DNA of 6,132 nt from DATFWK01 sp035259345 (GTDB taxonomy: Bacteria > Actinomycetota > Thermoleophilia > Miltoncostaeales > Miltoncostaeaceae), in assembly GCA_035259345.1 (NCBI GenBank), contig DATFWK010000152.1, positions 1 to 6,132 on the forward strand, given 5' to 3'. Positions within the stretch are counted from its first letter, which is position 1; each line of letters opens with the position of its first letter. The notes beneath the pieces are model-generated. The model did not search any database and was not told the origin of the DNA. It saw nothing but the letters and a program-made list of their open reading frames with translations. Both the position numbers and the translations under genes were made by a program. This document shows positions 1 to 5,497 of the stretch, piece by piece.

Positions 1-341
1 GGGCGCTCGTCCGGGCGGTGCATCTGCCGCCACTCCCGGTAGTCGTCCACGTCGCGGCTCTCGAACACCCCCAGCCGGACGTCGTCTAACTCTGGGTACT
101 CGGCGCGCCGGACGTCGCGGTCGCCGAGGATCACCCCCAGCGACTGGGCCGTGCGCGGGAAGCGCGTGTGGATGCCGAGATCGAACCCGGCGCCGGCCCA
201 CCGCTCCCGCAGCGCCTCGCACTGCTCGCGGCCGACGGCGTCGAGCAGGACGAGCACCGAGGGGTCGCCGTTCAGGAGGCGGTCGGCGTTGTATGTCGTC
301 CTGCCGTGCCGGACAAGGGTGAAGGCGCGTGCGTCCGACAC
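1..341 (-). CDS. Histidine phosphatase family protein (phosphoglycerate-mutase-like), N-terminal part
   Basis: Partial: the first 113 codons are visible and the gene continues beyond the left edge. Members of this superfamily transfer or remove phosphate through a phospho-histidine intermediate in the cytosol; substrates vary widely and cannot be told from this fragment. Seen: the signature LVRHGRTTYN at residues 9-18 with R11 and the nucleophile H12, then the second phosphate-binding arginine (R63) in HTRFPRTAQS at 58-67. In the motif usually read as LREIxFG, this protein has LDDVRLG (85-91), so the usual proton-donor glutamate appears to be D87; this is an alignment by eye. The GTG start (341-339) is forced: an in-frame TAG lies four codons upstream and no other start precedes RHG. 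There is no Shine-Dalgarno sequence, but TAGGGT sits at -12 to -7, suggesting a leaderless mRNA. One rare TTA leucine codon (89-87) is present. The gene is divergent from the small gene at 389. Confident at family level only. Confidence 0.88.
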   Translation of the reverse strand, partial: MSDARAFTLVRHGRTTYNADRLLNGDPSVLVLLDAVGREQCEALRERWAGAGFDLGIHTRFPRTAQSLGVILGDRDVRRAEYPELDDVRLGVFESRDVDDYREWRQMHRPDER

Positions 342-347
342 GGAGGC

Positions 348-353
348 ACCCTA
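348..353 (-). promoter_or_regulatory. Candidate -10 element (TAGGGT) for the histidine phosphatase gene, leaderless arrangement
   Basis: On the minus strand TAGGGT is followed by six bases (GCCTCC) and then the GTG start, so transcription would begin at or next to the start codon. It fits the bacterial -10 pattern TAnnnT. No convincing -35 TTGACA is visible 16-19 bases upstream. The call rests on position and on the same layout recurring at other starts in the window. Confidence 0.5.
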
Positions 354-357
354 TCCT
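352..357 (+). promoter_or_regulatory. Candidate divergent -10 element (TATCCT), overlapping the opposite-strand -10
   Basis: TATCCT on the plus strand shares bases 352-353 with the minus-strand TAGGGT hexamer, giving a near-symmetric ACCCTATCCT core. Six bases downstream is a GTG (364-366), again the leaderless spacing, which opens a ten-codon frame ending at 396 that overlaps the GTG of the next gene at 389. No -35 is recognised. It could be a real bidirectional promoter or chance. Confidence 0.4.
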
Positions 358-363
358 TGGCAC

Positions 364-396
364 GTGGACTCGCGACCGCCGCTGACGCGTGGATGA
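364..396 (+). CDS. Possible ten-codon leaderless leader peptide
   Basis: This frame starts with GTG six bases after the candidate -10 TATCCT, encodes MDSRPPLTRG and stops at TGA 394-396. The next gene's GTG (389) lies inside its last codons, so terminating ribosomes could re-initiate there; that gene has no ribosome-binding site of its own. The peptide has no recognisable function or regulatory amino-acid run. Very short frames arise often by chance in GC-rich DNA, so this rests only on spacing and overlap. Confidence 0.25.
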   Translation: MDSRPPLTRG

Positions 397-673
397 GCGT
401 CCGGAGCAGCCCGGGCCCGAGGGCGTCGCCGACGCAGCCTGGGATCGGGTGCGCGAGCTGGCCGGGCGCGCGGACGCGCTCGAGCGGCTGGCCGCGTTGG
501 ACCCGGACCCGGACCCCGAGCTCGCGATGCGCCTGGCGCGCGTCCGGGCGAAGGCCGGGCGGGCCGTCGACCGTGCCGAGCTGGCCGACGCGCTCGCCGA
601 CCGCCTCGGCGAGCTCGAGCGCAGCCGCCGCCGCTCACAGGCCGAGTTAACTGGCCCACACGAAGCTCCTTAA
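389..673 (+). CDS. Small charged helical protein of unknown function
   Basis: I do not recognise this 94-residue protein. It is rich in Ala, Arg, Glu, Asp and Leu. Apart from a short acidic DPDPDPE stretch (residues 38-44, encoded by three tandem GGACCC units) it looks mostly alpha-helical, with likely coiled-coil segments at about 14-36 and 45-85 (for example ADALADRLGELERSRRR). It has no signal peptide or membrane segment, so it is probably cytosolic. The GTG start is the first one possible, because an in-frame TGA occurs at 383-385. No Shine-Dalgarno sequence is seen; translation may depend on the overlapping ten-codon frame at 364-396. A TTA codon occurs at 647-649. It ends 45 bases before the protease gene and lies in the same reading frame, separated by the TAA at 671-673. 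The other frames here give Ser/Arg/Pro-rich low-complexity products, which favours this one as the true gene. Confidence 0.6.
   Translation: MDERPEQPGPEGVADAAWDRVRELAGRADALERLAALDPDPDPELAMRLARVRAKAGRAVDRAELADALADRLGELERSRRRSQAELTGPHEAP
499..516 (+). repeat. Three tandem GGACCC hexamers within a coding region
   Basis: Three perfect copies of GGACCC in a row encode the Asp-Pro repeats of the small protein at 389-673. The number of copies could vary between strains without shifting the frame, since the unit is six bases. Confidence 0.7.
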
Positions 674-706
674 GCTCCGGATAACGCTTTCCGCCCAGAG
701 TCGCGA

Positions 707-712
707 TACAAC
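707..712 (+). promoter_or_regulatory. Candidate -10 element (TACAAC) for the protease-moxR operon
   Basis: TACAAC lies exactly at -12 to -7 relative to the GTG at 719, the same spacing as TAGGGT at the phosphatase start and TAGGCT at the start at 5510. The last base is C rather than the preferred T, so it is weaker than the other two. No clear -35 is visible. Two direct copies of AAGCTCC (663-669 and 672-678) lie just upstream of where a -35 would be. Confidence 0.35.
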
Positions 713-718
713 CTCTTC

Positions 719-1672
719 GTGCCGTCGAACCTTCCGACCTTGCCGCCCCGCAACCCCCAGCAGCCGGGATCCCTGCCCAGGCTGCCCGAGCGCCCGGCGC
801 AGGAGCAGGGCCTTCCGACGATCGCCCCGGCGCCCGGGACGGGCTCCTCCGACCGGGGGAATGCCCTTCCGCCGATCGGACCGCGTCCCCTCGTGCCGCC
901 GCCCGGCGGCGGTGGCGGCGCGCCCCCGCCCCCGAAGGCGCCCCGGTGGCGCCCGCAGGGCAGGGGGCTCAAGATCGCGGCCATCGTCATCGCCGGCATC
1001 CTGGCCGCCGGCCTCGTCGGGGCGCTCTCGGCCAACATCTTCGGCCCGGACGGCTCGGGTGACTCGGCGTCGTCCAGCGCGTCGACGCCGGTCACGCCGA
1101 TCTCGGGCTCCCCGAGCATCAAGGACGCGATCTCGCTGGCGAGCCCGTCCGTCGTCCAGGTCCGCAGCCCCAACGGCGGTCAGGGCAGTGGCGTCGTCGT
1201 CCAGCCCCGAGGGCTCATCGTCACCAACGCCCACGTCCTCCAGGGCGCCGACACGGCCGAGGTCCGCACGGCGGTCGGGACGAGCATCGAGGCCTCGGTG
1301 GCCGTGAGCGACCCGGCCCAGGACCTCGCCGTGCTCCAGCCGGTCGCCAGCCCGGGGCCGGGCGCCGTGCTCGCGGACGAGACGAACGCGCTGACGGTGG
1401 GGGACGAGGTCTTCGCCATCGGCAGCCCCTTCGGGCTCCAGAACACCGTCACAGCCGGCATCGTGAGCGCCCTCAGGACCCGCGGCGGGCGCCCCCTGAT
1501 CCAGTTCGACGCTTCCGTCAACCCGGGCAACTCCGGCGGCGGCCTGTTCGACCTCGCCGGCCGCCTGGTCGGGATCCCGACCTCTATCGAGAGCCCCAAC
1601 GGCGGCAACGTCGGCATCGCCTTCGCCGTGCCCGCCAGCCGCGTCCGCACCATCCTCGCAACCGTTCCGTAG
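719..1672 (+). CDS. Membrane-anchored trypsin/HtrA-like serine protease (S1C type, no PDZ domain)
   Basis: Probable extracytoplasmic serine endopeptidase of 317 residues. Domains in order: a Pro/Gly-rich tail (1-83), one membrane segment (about 84-107, after the basic stretch KAPRWRPQGRGLK that favours a cytosolic N-terminus), a Ser/Thr linker (111-132) and a chymotrypsin-fold domain (about 135-317). The triad is visible: H172 in TNAHVL, D202 in QDLAVL and S272 in NPGNSGGGLF. The protein ends right after the protease fold (GIAFAVPASRVRTIL), so the PDZ domain usual in DegP/HtrA is absent. It is probably a membrane-tethered housekeeping or stress protease acting outside the membrane. Its tail holds three degenerate repeats of the form LP(T/P)(L/I)xPxP. 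The GTG start has no Shine-Dalgarno sequence but a TACAAC hexamer at the leaderless -10 position. No start lies between it and the upstream TAA at 671-673; GTG 893 is a less likely alternative. It is followed after 20 bases by moxR, so probably the first gene of that operon. Confidence 0.9.
   Translation: MPSNLPTLPPRNPQQPGSLPRLPERPAQEQGLPTIAPAPGTGSSDRGNALPPIGPRPLVPPPGGGGGAPPPPKAPRWRPQGRGLKIAAIVIAGILAAGLVGALSANIFGPDGSGDSASSSASTPVTPISGSPSIKDAISLASPSVVQVRSPNGGQGSGVVVQPRGLIVTNAHVLQGADTAEVRTAVGTSIEASVAVSDPAQDLAVLQPVASPGPGAVLADETNALTVGDEVFAIGSPFGLQNTVTAGIVSALRTRGGRPLIQFDASVNPGNSGGGLFDLAGRLVGIPTSIESPNGGNVGIAFAVPASRVRTILATVP
896..912. repeat. Perfect GC palindrome inside the protease gene (8-base arms, 1-base centre)
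   Basis: CCGCCGCC, one C, then GGCGGCGG. It encodes the switch from polyproline to polyglycine (about residues 60-65) in the tail before the membrane segment. As RNA it would form a very stable hairpin, but the coding function (PPPGGG) explains the symmetry well. Confidence 0.6.
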
Positions 1673-1692
1673 ACCCTTCAGCAGGAGCATTC

Positions 1693-2706
1693 ATGGCTGA
1701 CCCAGTCGTCGTCCCCTCACCCGAGCAGACGCCCCGCGAGCGCCTCGAGACCGTCCTCTACGAGCTGCGGCGGGTGATCGTCGGCCAGGACCGGCTCCTC
1801 GACCGGATGATCGTCGCCCTGCTCTCGCGCGGCCACGTGCTGCTCGAGGGCGTGCCCGGCCTCGCCAAGACGCTGACGCTCGAGACCGTCGCCCGCGTCA
1901 GCGGCGGGCAGTTCGCGCGCATCCAGTTCACGCCGGACCTCGTGCCCTCCGACGTCGTCGGCGGCCAGGTGCTGGACCGCCACGGCGACTTCGTCACGCG
2001 GCTCGGCCCGGTGTTCGCGAACTTCGTGCTCGCGGACGAGATCAACCGCGCCCCCGCCAAGGTGCAGTCGGCGCTGCTCGAGGTCATGGCCGAGGGGCAC
2101 GCCTCGATCGCCGGCGAGACGCACCCGGTGCTCCGCCCGTTCTTCGTGCTCGCGACGCAGAACCCCATCGAGAGCGAGGGCGTCTACGCGCTTCCGGAGG
2201 CCCAGCTCGACCGCTTCGCGATGAAGCTCGTCGTCGGCTACCCCGGCCGGGCGGACGAGGAGGAGATCGTCCGCAGGATGGCCTCCGACCCGCCCGAGGC
2301 GCGTCAGCTGATGACGCCCGACGAGATCCTCGACCTCCAGCAGCTCGCCGACGGCGCGTTCGTCGACCACCGGGTGCGCGCCTACGCCGTGCGCCTGGTC
2401 AACGCGACGCGCGAGCCCGGCAGCGAGGGCCTCGCGCACCTGGGCCCGTACCTCGAGCTCGGCGGCTCGCCGCGCGCGTCGCTGGCGCTCATCCGCGGCG
2501 GACGCGCGCTGGCCGTCATGCGGGGCCGGAACTACGTGCTGCCCGAGGACGTCCACTCGCTCTTCCACGACTGCCTGCGCCACCGCGTGATCCTCACCTA
2601 CGAGGCGCTCGCGGCGGACGTGAAGCCCGACCAGGTCCTCGACGTCATCCTCGACGCGATCCCCCAGCCGCAGGTGGAGCTTGGCACCGGCCGCGCAGTC
2701 GCCTGA
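1693..2706 (+). CDS. moxR: MoxR-family AAA+ ATPase
   Basis: Cytosolic AAA+ ATPase of 337 residues, the usual length for the MoxR-proper subfamily. These enzymes are thought to remodel or activate partner proteins together with vWA-domain partners (for example RavA-ViaA, NorQ-NorD, CbbQ-CbbO). Seen: Walker A GVPGLAKT (53-60, K59), the family block FTPDLVPSDVVG (79-90), Walker B VLADEINRAP (112-121, D115 and E116), sensor 1 in ATQNP (N157), the arginine-finger region LPEAQLDRF (167-175, R174) and sensor 2 in GGSPRAS (R261). All key residues are present, so it should be active. The ATG start has a strong AGGAG (1683-1687) five bases upstream. The gene follows the protease by 20 bases, and its last 26 bases overlap the DUF58 gene, implying coupled translation. 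The target protein of the system cannot be inferred from the ATPase itself. Confidence 0.96.
   Translation: MADPVVVPSPEQTPRERLETVLYELRRVIVGQDRLLDRMIVALLSRGHVLLEGVPGLAKTLTLETVARVSGGQFARIQFTPDLVPSDVVGGQVLDRHGDFVTRLGPVFANFVLADEINRAPAKVQSALLEVMAEGHASIAGETHPVLRPFFVLATQNPIESEGVYALPEAQLDRFAMKLVVGYPGRADEEEIVRRMASDPPEARQLMTPDEILDLQQLADGAFVDHRVRAYAVRLVNATREPGSEGLAHLGPYLELGGSPRASLALIRGGRALAVMRGRNYVLPEDVHSLFHDCLRHRVILTYEALAADVKPDQVLDVILDAIPQPQVELGTGRAVA
2673..2679 (+). promoter_or_regulatory. Unusually close ribosome-binding site (GGTGGAG) before a TTG start
   Basis: GGTGGAG lies inside the end of moxR, only one base before the TTG at 2681, whereas 5-9 bases is normal. No other ATG, GTG or TTG exists in this frame between the in-frame TGA at 2621-2623 and the conserved DUF58 core, so TTG 2681 is the best start despite the spacing. 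Translation may rely on ribosomes finishing moxR at 2706. Confidence 0.4.
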
Positions 2707-3583
2707 CGCGCTCCTGCGCCGGGTCGAGCTGCGCGTCGGGCGCAGGCTCGACGGCCTGCTCCAGGGCGAGCGCCGCGGCCGGCGGCCGGGCCCCGGCGGC
2801 GAGCACACGCTCACCCGGGCGTACCAGCCGGGCGACGACGTGCGCTGGCTGGACTGGCCGCTCTCCGCGCGCCTCGCCGAGCCGATGGTCCGCGTGCCGG
2901 AGCTGGAGCCCGTCCTGACGGCCTGGGCGCTCCTCGACGCATCGCCGTCGATGGCCTTCGGGACGGTCGGGCGCACCAAGCTCGACCTGGCCCGCGAGGT
3001 GATGGCCGGCATCGGCCTCGTCCTGCGCCGCCGCGGCGACCGGCTCGGCATCGCGGTCACCTCCACCGGCGGCCTCGACCTCCTGCGCTCGCCGCGCGGC
3101 GACCGGCGCGGGCTCGTCGCCGCGCTGGGCGCCATCCAGCACCGGCCGGAGGCCGTGGGCGGGCGCACCGACCTGGCCCGCGCGGTCACTGCCCTCGGGC
3201 GGGTCGCGCGCCACCGCGGGCTCGTCGCGATCCTCTCGGACTTCCCGCTCTCGCCGGGCCTCGAGCAGGCCCTCGGCGTGCTCGGGCGCAAGCACGAGAT
3301 CGTGGCCATCGAGCTGCGCGATCCGCGGGAGCGGGCGCTGCCCGAGGTCGGGCCGCTCTCGCTGCGCGACGTCGAGACCGGCCGCGCGGTGCTGGTCGAC
3401 ACGGCCGACCCGAAGTTCGTCGCGCGCTTCCGCGCGGTGAACGACGCCACGGACACCCGCCGGGCCGACATCCTGCGGCGCGTGGGCGCCCGTCATGTCG
3501 TGCTCTCCACCGACGGCGACTGGGTGCTGCCGCTCGCGCGTGAGCTCGGCCGGCCGCCGCGCCTGCGGAGGGCGGCGGCGTGA
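2681..3583 (+). CDS. DUF58 domain-containing protein with MIDAS-like motif (MoxR partner)
   Basis: A 300-residue soluble protein of the DUF58 family, which is almost always encoded beside moxR; M. tuberculosis Rv1480 next to moxR1 is a comparable case. The biochemical role is not settled, and it is usually regarded as an adaptor in MoxR-vWA systems. Seen: the DUF58 hallmark YQPGDDVRWLDWPLSAR (48-64) and a vWA-like fold with a metal-site motif DASPS (D86, S88, S90), followed by T163 in GGRTDL and D187 in LSDF. All the expected metal-coordinating positions are therefore present. It lacks the N-terminal membrane segments found in longer DUF58 proteins, so it is probably cytosolic with MoxR. The TTG start overlaps moxR by 26 bases, and the stop overlaps the next gene's GTG by four (3580-3583), so expression is tightly coupled on both sides. 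Confidence 0.92.
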   Translation: MAPAAQSPDALLRRVELRVGRRLDGLLQGERRGRRPGPGGEHTLTRAYQPGDDVRWLDWPLSARLAEPMVRVPELEPVLTAWALLDASPSMAFGTVGRTKLDLAREVMAGIGLVLRRRGDRLGIAVTSTGGLDLLRSPRGDRRGLVAALGAIQHRPEAVGGRTDLARAVTALGRVARHRGLVAILSDFPLSPGLEQALGVLGRKHEIVAIELRDPRERALPEVGPLSLRDVETGRAVLVDTADPKFVARFRAVNDATDTRRADILRRVGARHVVLSTDGDWVLPLARELGRPPRLRRAAA

Positions 3584-4512
3584 GCTTCGAGAACCCGCTC
3601 GTCCTCCTCGGCCTGCTGGCGATCCCGCTGGCGATCGCCGGGTACTTCTGGTGGCGCCGGCGCGCCGGGCGGCCCTCCGTCCCGTTCTCGAACGTGGACG
3701 TCCTGGCCGCGGCCGCGGGCGGCCGCCGCCTTCGCAGCTACCTGCCGCTCGCGCTCATCGCGCTCGCGCTCGGCTCGATGACCGTCGCCCTCGCCCGGCC
3801 GCAGGTCACCCGATCTGTGCCGCGCGAGCAGGCGACGATCATGCTCGCCATCGACGTCTCGGGCTCCATGGCGGCGTCCGACGTCGACCCCTACCGCCTG
3901 CGCGCGGCCCAGGACGCGGCCGAGAAGTTCGCCGAGAAGGTGCCGCGCCAGTACCGGCTCGGGCTCGTCAGCTTCTCCGGCGTCGCCAACCTGCTCCTGC
4001 TCCCGACCACCGACCGCGCGGCCTTCAACGCGGCCGTCGAGACCCTCCAGGCCGAGGGCGCCACGGCGATCGGCGAGGCGATCTTCGCCTCGATCGACGC
4101 GATGCGCCAGAGCCAGGGCGGCGCCCAAAAGCTCCGCTCGGCGCGCATCCTCCTGCTCTCGGACGGCGAGAACACAACGGGGCGCTCGGTGGAGGAGGCA
4201 TCGGCGGCGGCGCGCGCGGCCGGCGTCCCGGTCGCCACGGTCGCCTTCGGCACGCCGGACGGCACGCTGCCCAACGGGCGCCCCGTGCCGCCCAACCCGG
4301 ACGCCCTGCGGTCCCTCGCCGAGAGCACCGGGGCCCGGTCGTTCGAGAGCCGCAGCAGCGAGTCGCTCAACGCCATCTACAGCAAGCTGGGGAGCGTCAT
4401 CGGGACGGTCAAGGTGAAGGGTGAGGCGACCTCCTGGCCGGCGGGCTTCGCGGCGCTCTTCCTCCTCCTTGCCGGGGTCGCCGCCTGGCGCCTGGGACCG
4501 AGGCTGCCATGA
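3580..4512 (+). CDS. BatA-like membrane protein with extracytoplasmic vWA domain (first of tandem pair)
   Basis: Membrane protein of 310 residues with the BatA/BatB layout. It has an N-terminal BatA-type segment with a membrane helix (about 6-25), a basic loop (RRRAGR, GGRRLR), a second helix (about 51-72), a vWA domain (about 84-275) and a C-terminal helix (about 287-303). The metal-ion-dependent adhesion site is complete: DVSGS (D92, S94, S96), T162 in GATAIG and D195 in LSDGENT. The vWA domain should therefore bind Mg2+ and a protein partner. The basic loop between helices 1 and 2 puts that loop inside and the vWA domain outside the membrane. The family is linked to MoxR (bat operons; M. 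tuberculosis Rv1481), probably as the membrane arm of the chaperone system. GTG start with GGAGGG (3567-3572) seven bases upstream and a GTGA overlap with the DUF58 stop. The DVSGSM form resembles BatA more than BatB. Confidence 0.92.
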   Translation: MSFENPLVLLGLLAIPLAIAGYFWWRRRAGRPSVPFSNVDVLAAAAGGRRLRSYLPLALIALALGSMTVALARPQVTRSVPREQATIMLAIDVSGSMAASDVDPYRLRAAQDAAEKFAEKVPRQYRLGLVSFSGVANLLLLPTTDRAAFNAAVETLQAEGATAIGEAIFASIDAMRQSQGGAQKLRSARILLLSDGENTTGRSVEEASAAARAAGVPVATVAFGTPDGTLPNGRPVPPNPDALRSLAESTGARSFESRSSESLNAIYSKLGSVIGTVKVKGEATSWPAGFAALFLLLAGVAAWRLGPRLP

Positions 4513-5468
4513 CCTGGAAGAGCCCCGAGTGGCTGTGGGCCCTGATCGCGCTCCCGCTGGTGGTCGCCGGCCTGGTGTGGTGGGCCAAGGACCGGCGGCG
4601 CGCCGTCTCCGCCTACGCCGACCCGCGCATCCTCAACGTCGGTCCCACGCGCCGGACGCGCGTGCTGCGGGCAGTGGCCGCGGTGCTCGCGCTCCTGTCG
4701 CTGGTCGCCCTGACGGTCGCGATGGCGCGCCCGTCGATCGACCGGACCAAGAAGGAGAACCGCAGCAACATCATCATCGCGATCGACACCTCCAAGTCGA
4801 TGCAGAAGACGGACATCAGCCCGAGCCGGCTCCAGGCCGGGGTGGCTGCGGCACGGAAGTTCCTCCAGGTCGCGCCCAAGGACGCGGCGATCGGCCTCGT
4901 GACGTTCTCGAACGGATCGCGGGTGCGGGTCTCGCCGGTGACGGACCGCGCGGCCGTCTCCAACGCGCTGAACAACCTCCCGATCGGCGTGGGCACCGCG
5001 ATCGGCGACGCGCTGATCGCCAGCCTCTCGTCGCTCCAGGGAGCAGGCGCCCTGTCGCACCTGCCGCCCTCCTCCGACCAGTCGCCCGCGCGCATCCTCC
5101 TCCTGACCGACGGCGCCAACTCGGCCGGCTCGGACCCGGCGGCGGCCGCCCAGCGGGCCAAGGCCCTGCGCGTGCCGGTCTACACGATGCTCCTGGGCGA
5201 CGACCAGGGCCGCCCGGACCAGCTGTCGCCCCAGGAGACCCTCTCGAACATCGCGAACACGACCGGCGGCATCTTCACCCGCAGCACGACGGCCTCCGAC
5301 CTCAAGCGGGTCTTCTCGGACATCGGCTCCTCGATCGCCTCCGAGCGCAAGCTGGAGGAGCTCACGGCCGTGTTCGTCCTGATCGCGCTCGGCCTGCTCG
5401 TCGCCGCCGGGGGCGTGCTCCTGATCTCCGAGGTCCGGCCGCCCCGGCAGCTGCCCCGCACGATCTGA
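4509..5468 (+). CDS. BatB-like membrane protein with vWA domain (second of tandem pair)
   Basis: Paralogue of the preceding gene with the same plan in 319 residues: helix about 8-25, basic loop (KDRRR to RRTR), helix about 52-72, vWA domain about 85-275 and C-terminal helix about 284-305. The metal site is DTSKS (D93, S95, S97) with T163 in GVGTAIG and D201 in LTDGANS, so metal binding looks intact. Lys at the variable position of the motif (DTSKSM, then TDISPSRL) resembles BatB rather than BatA. The topology argument again places the vWA domain outside the membrane. ATG start in an ATGA overlap with the upstream stop and GAGG (4500-4503) five bases upstream, so it is translationally coupled. 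The two paralogues may form a heteromer, as proposed for BatA and BatB; the TPR and BatD/E genes of Bacteroidetes bat operons are absent here. It is the last gene of the operon, followed by a GC hairpin. Confidence 0.91.
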   Translation: MTWKSPEWLWALIALPLVVAGLVWWAKDRRRAVSAYADPRILNVGPTRRTRVLRAVAAVLALLSLVALTVAMARPSIDRTKKENRSNIIIAIDTSKSMQKTDISPSRLQAGVAAARKFLQVAPKDAAIGLVTFSNGSRVRVSPVTDRAAVSNALNNLPIGVGTAIGDALIASLSSLQGAGALSHLPPSSDQSPARILLLTDGANSAGSDPAAAAQRAKALRVPVYTMLLGDDQGRPDQLSPQETLSNIANTTGGIFTRSTTASDLKRVFSDIGSSIASERKLEELTAVFVLIALGLLVAAGGVLLISEVRPPRQLPRTI

Positions 5469-5476
5469 TCCTCCGT

Positions 5477-5494
5477 CCCGGCCCTCGGGCCGGG
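5477..5494 (+). terminator. Probable operon terminator hairpin without a T-tract
   Basis: A perfect inverted repeat, CCCGGCCC TC GGGCCGGG, begins eight bases after the stop of the second vWA gene. In RNA it would form a seven-pair stem closing a CUCG tetraloop. No T-run follows (GACTAGGCTC), so it is not a canonical intrinsic terminator, but short GC hairpins without U-tracts are common at transcript ends in high-GC actinobacteria. It ends three bases before the next candidate -10. Confidence 0.55.
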
Positions 5495-5497
5495 GAC

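Noticed and set aside
168..650. Plus-strand open frame overlapping the phosphatase gene, the divergent promoter and the small gene
   Set aside because: Its first half is antisense to a well-supported phosphatase, and its second half is Ser/Arg/Pro/Trp-rich, typical of a shifted frame.
896..912. Strong GC palindrome as an attenuator or regulatory site within the protease gene
   Set aside because: The symmetry follows from polyproline codons (CCG/CCC) running into polyglycine codons (GGC/GGT), so coding explains it.
389..1672. Possible single protein formed by TAA readthrough or stop mutation between the small gene and the protease, which share a frame
   Set aside because: The 15 codons between TAA 671-673 and GTG 719 have different composition (PDNAFRPESRYNLF) from both flanks, and the protease has its own candidate promoter. 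Same-frame adjacency happens one time in three.
647..1690. Minus-strand open frame of 347 codons opposite the protease gene
   Set aside because: Low-complexity Arg/Asp/Gly-rich translation; the plus strand has a complete catalytic triad and membrane anchor.
1717..3471. A 584-codon open frame on the minus strand opposite moxR and the DUF58 gene
   Set aside because: Its product is Arg/Ala/Ser-rich low complexity with no domain, while the plus strand carries two complete, motif-rich proteins. Long antisense open frames are expected when third positions are nearly all G or C.
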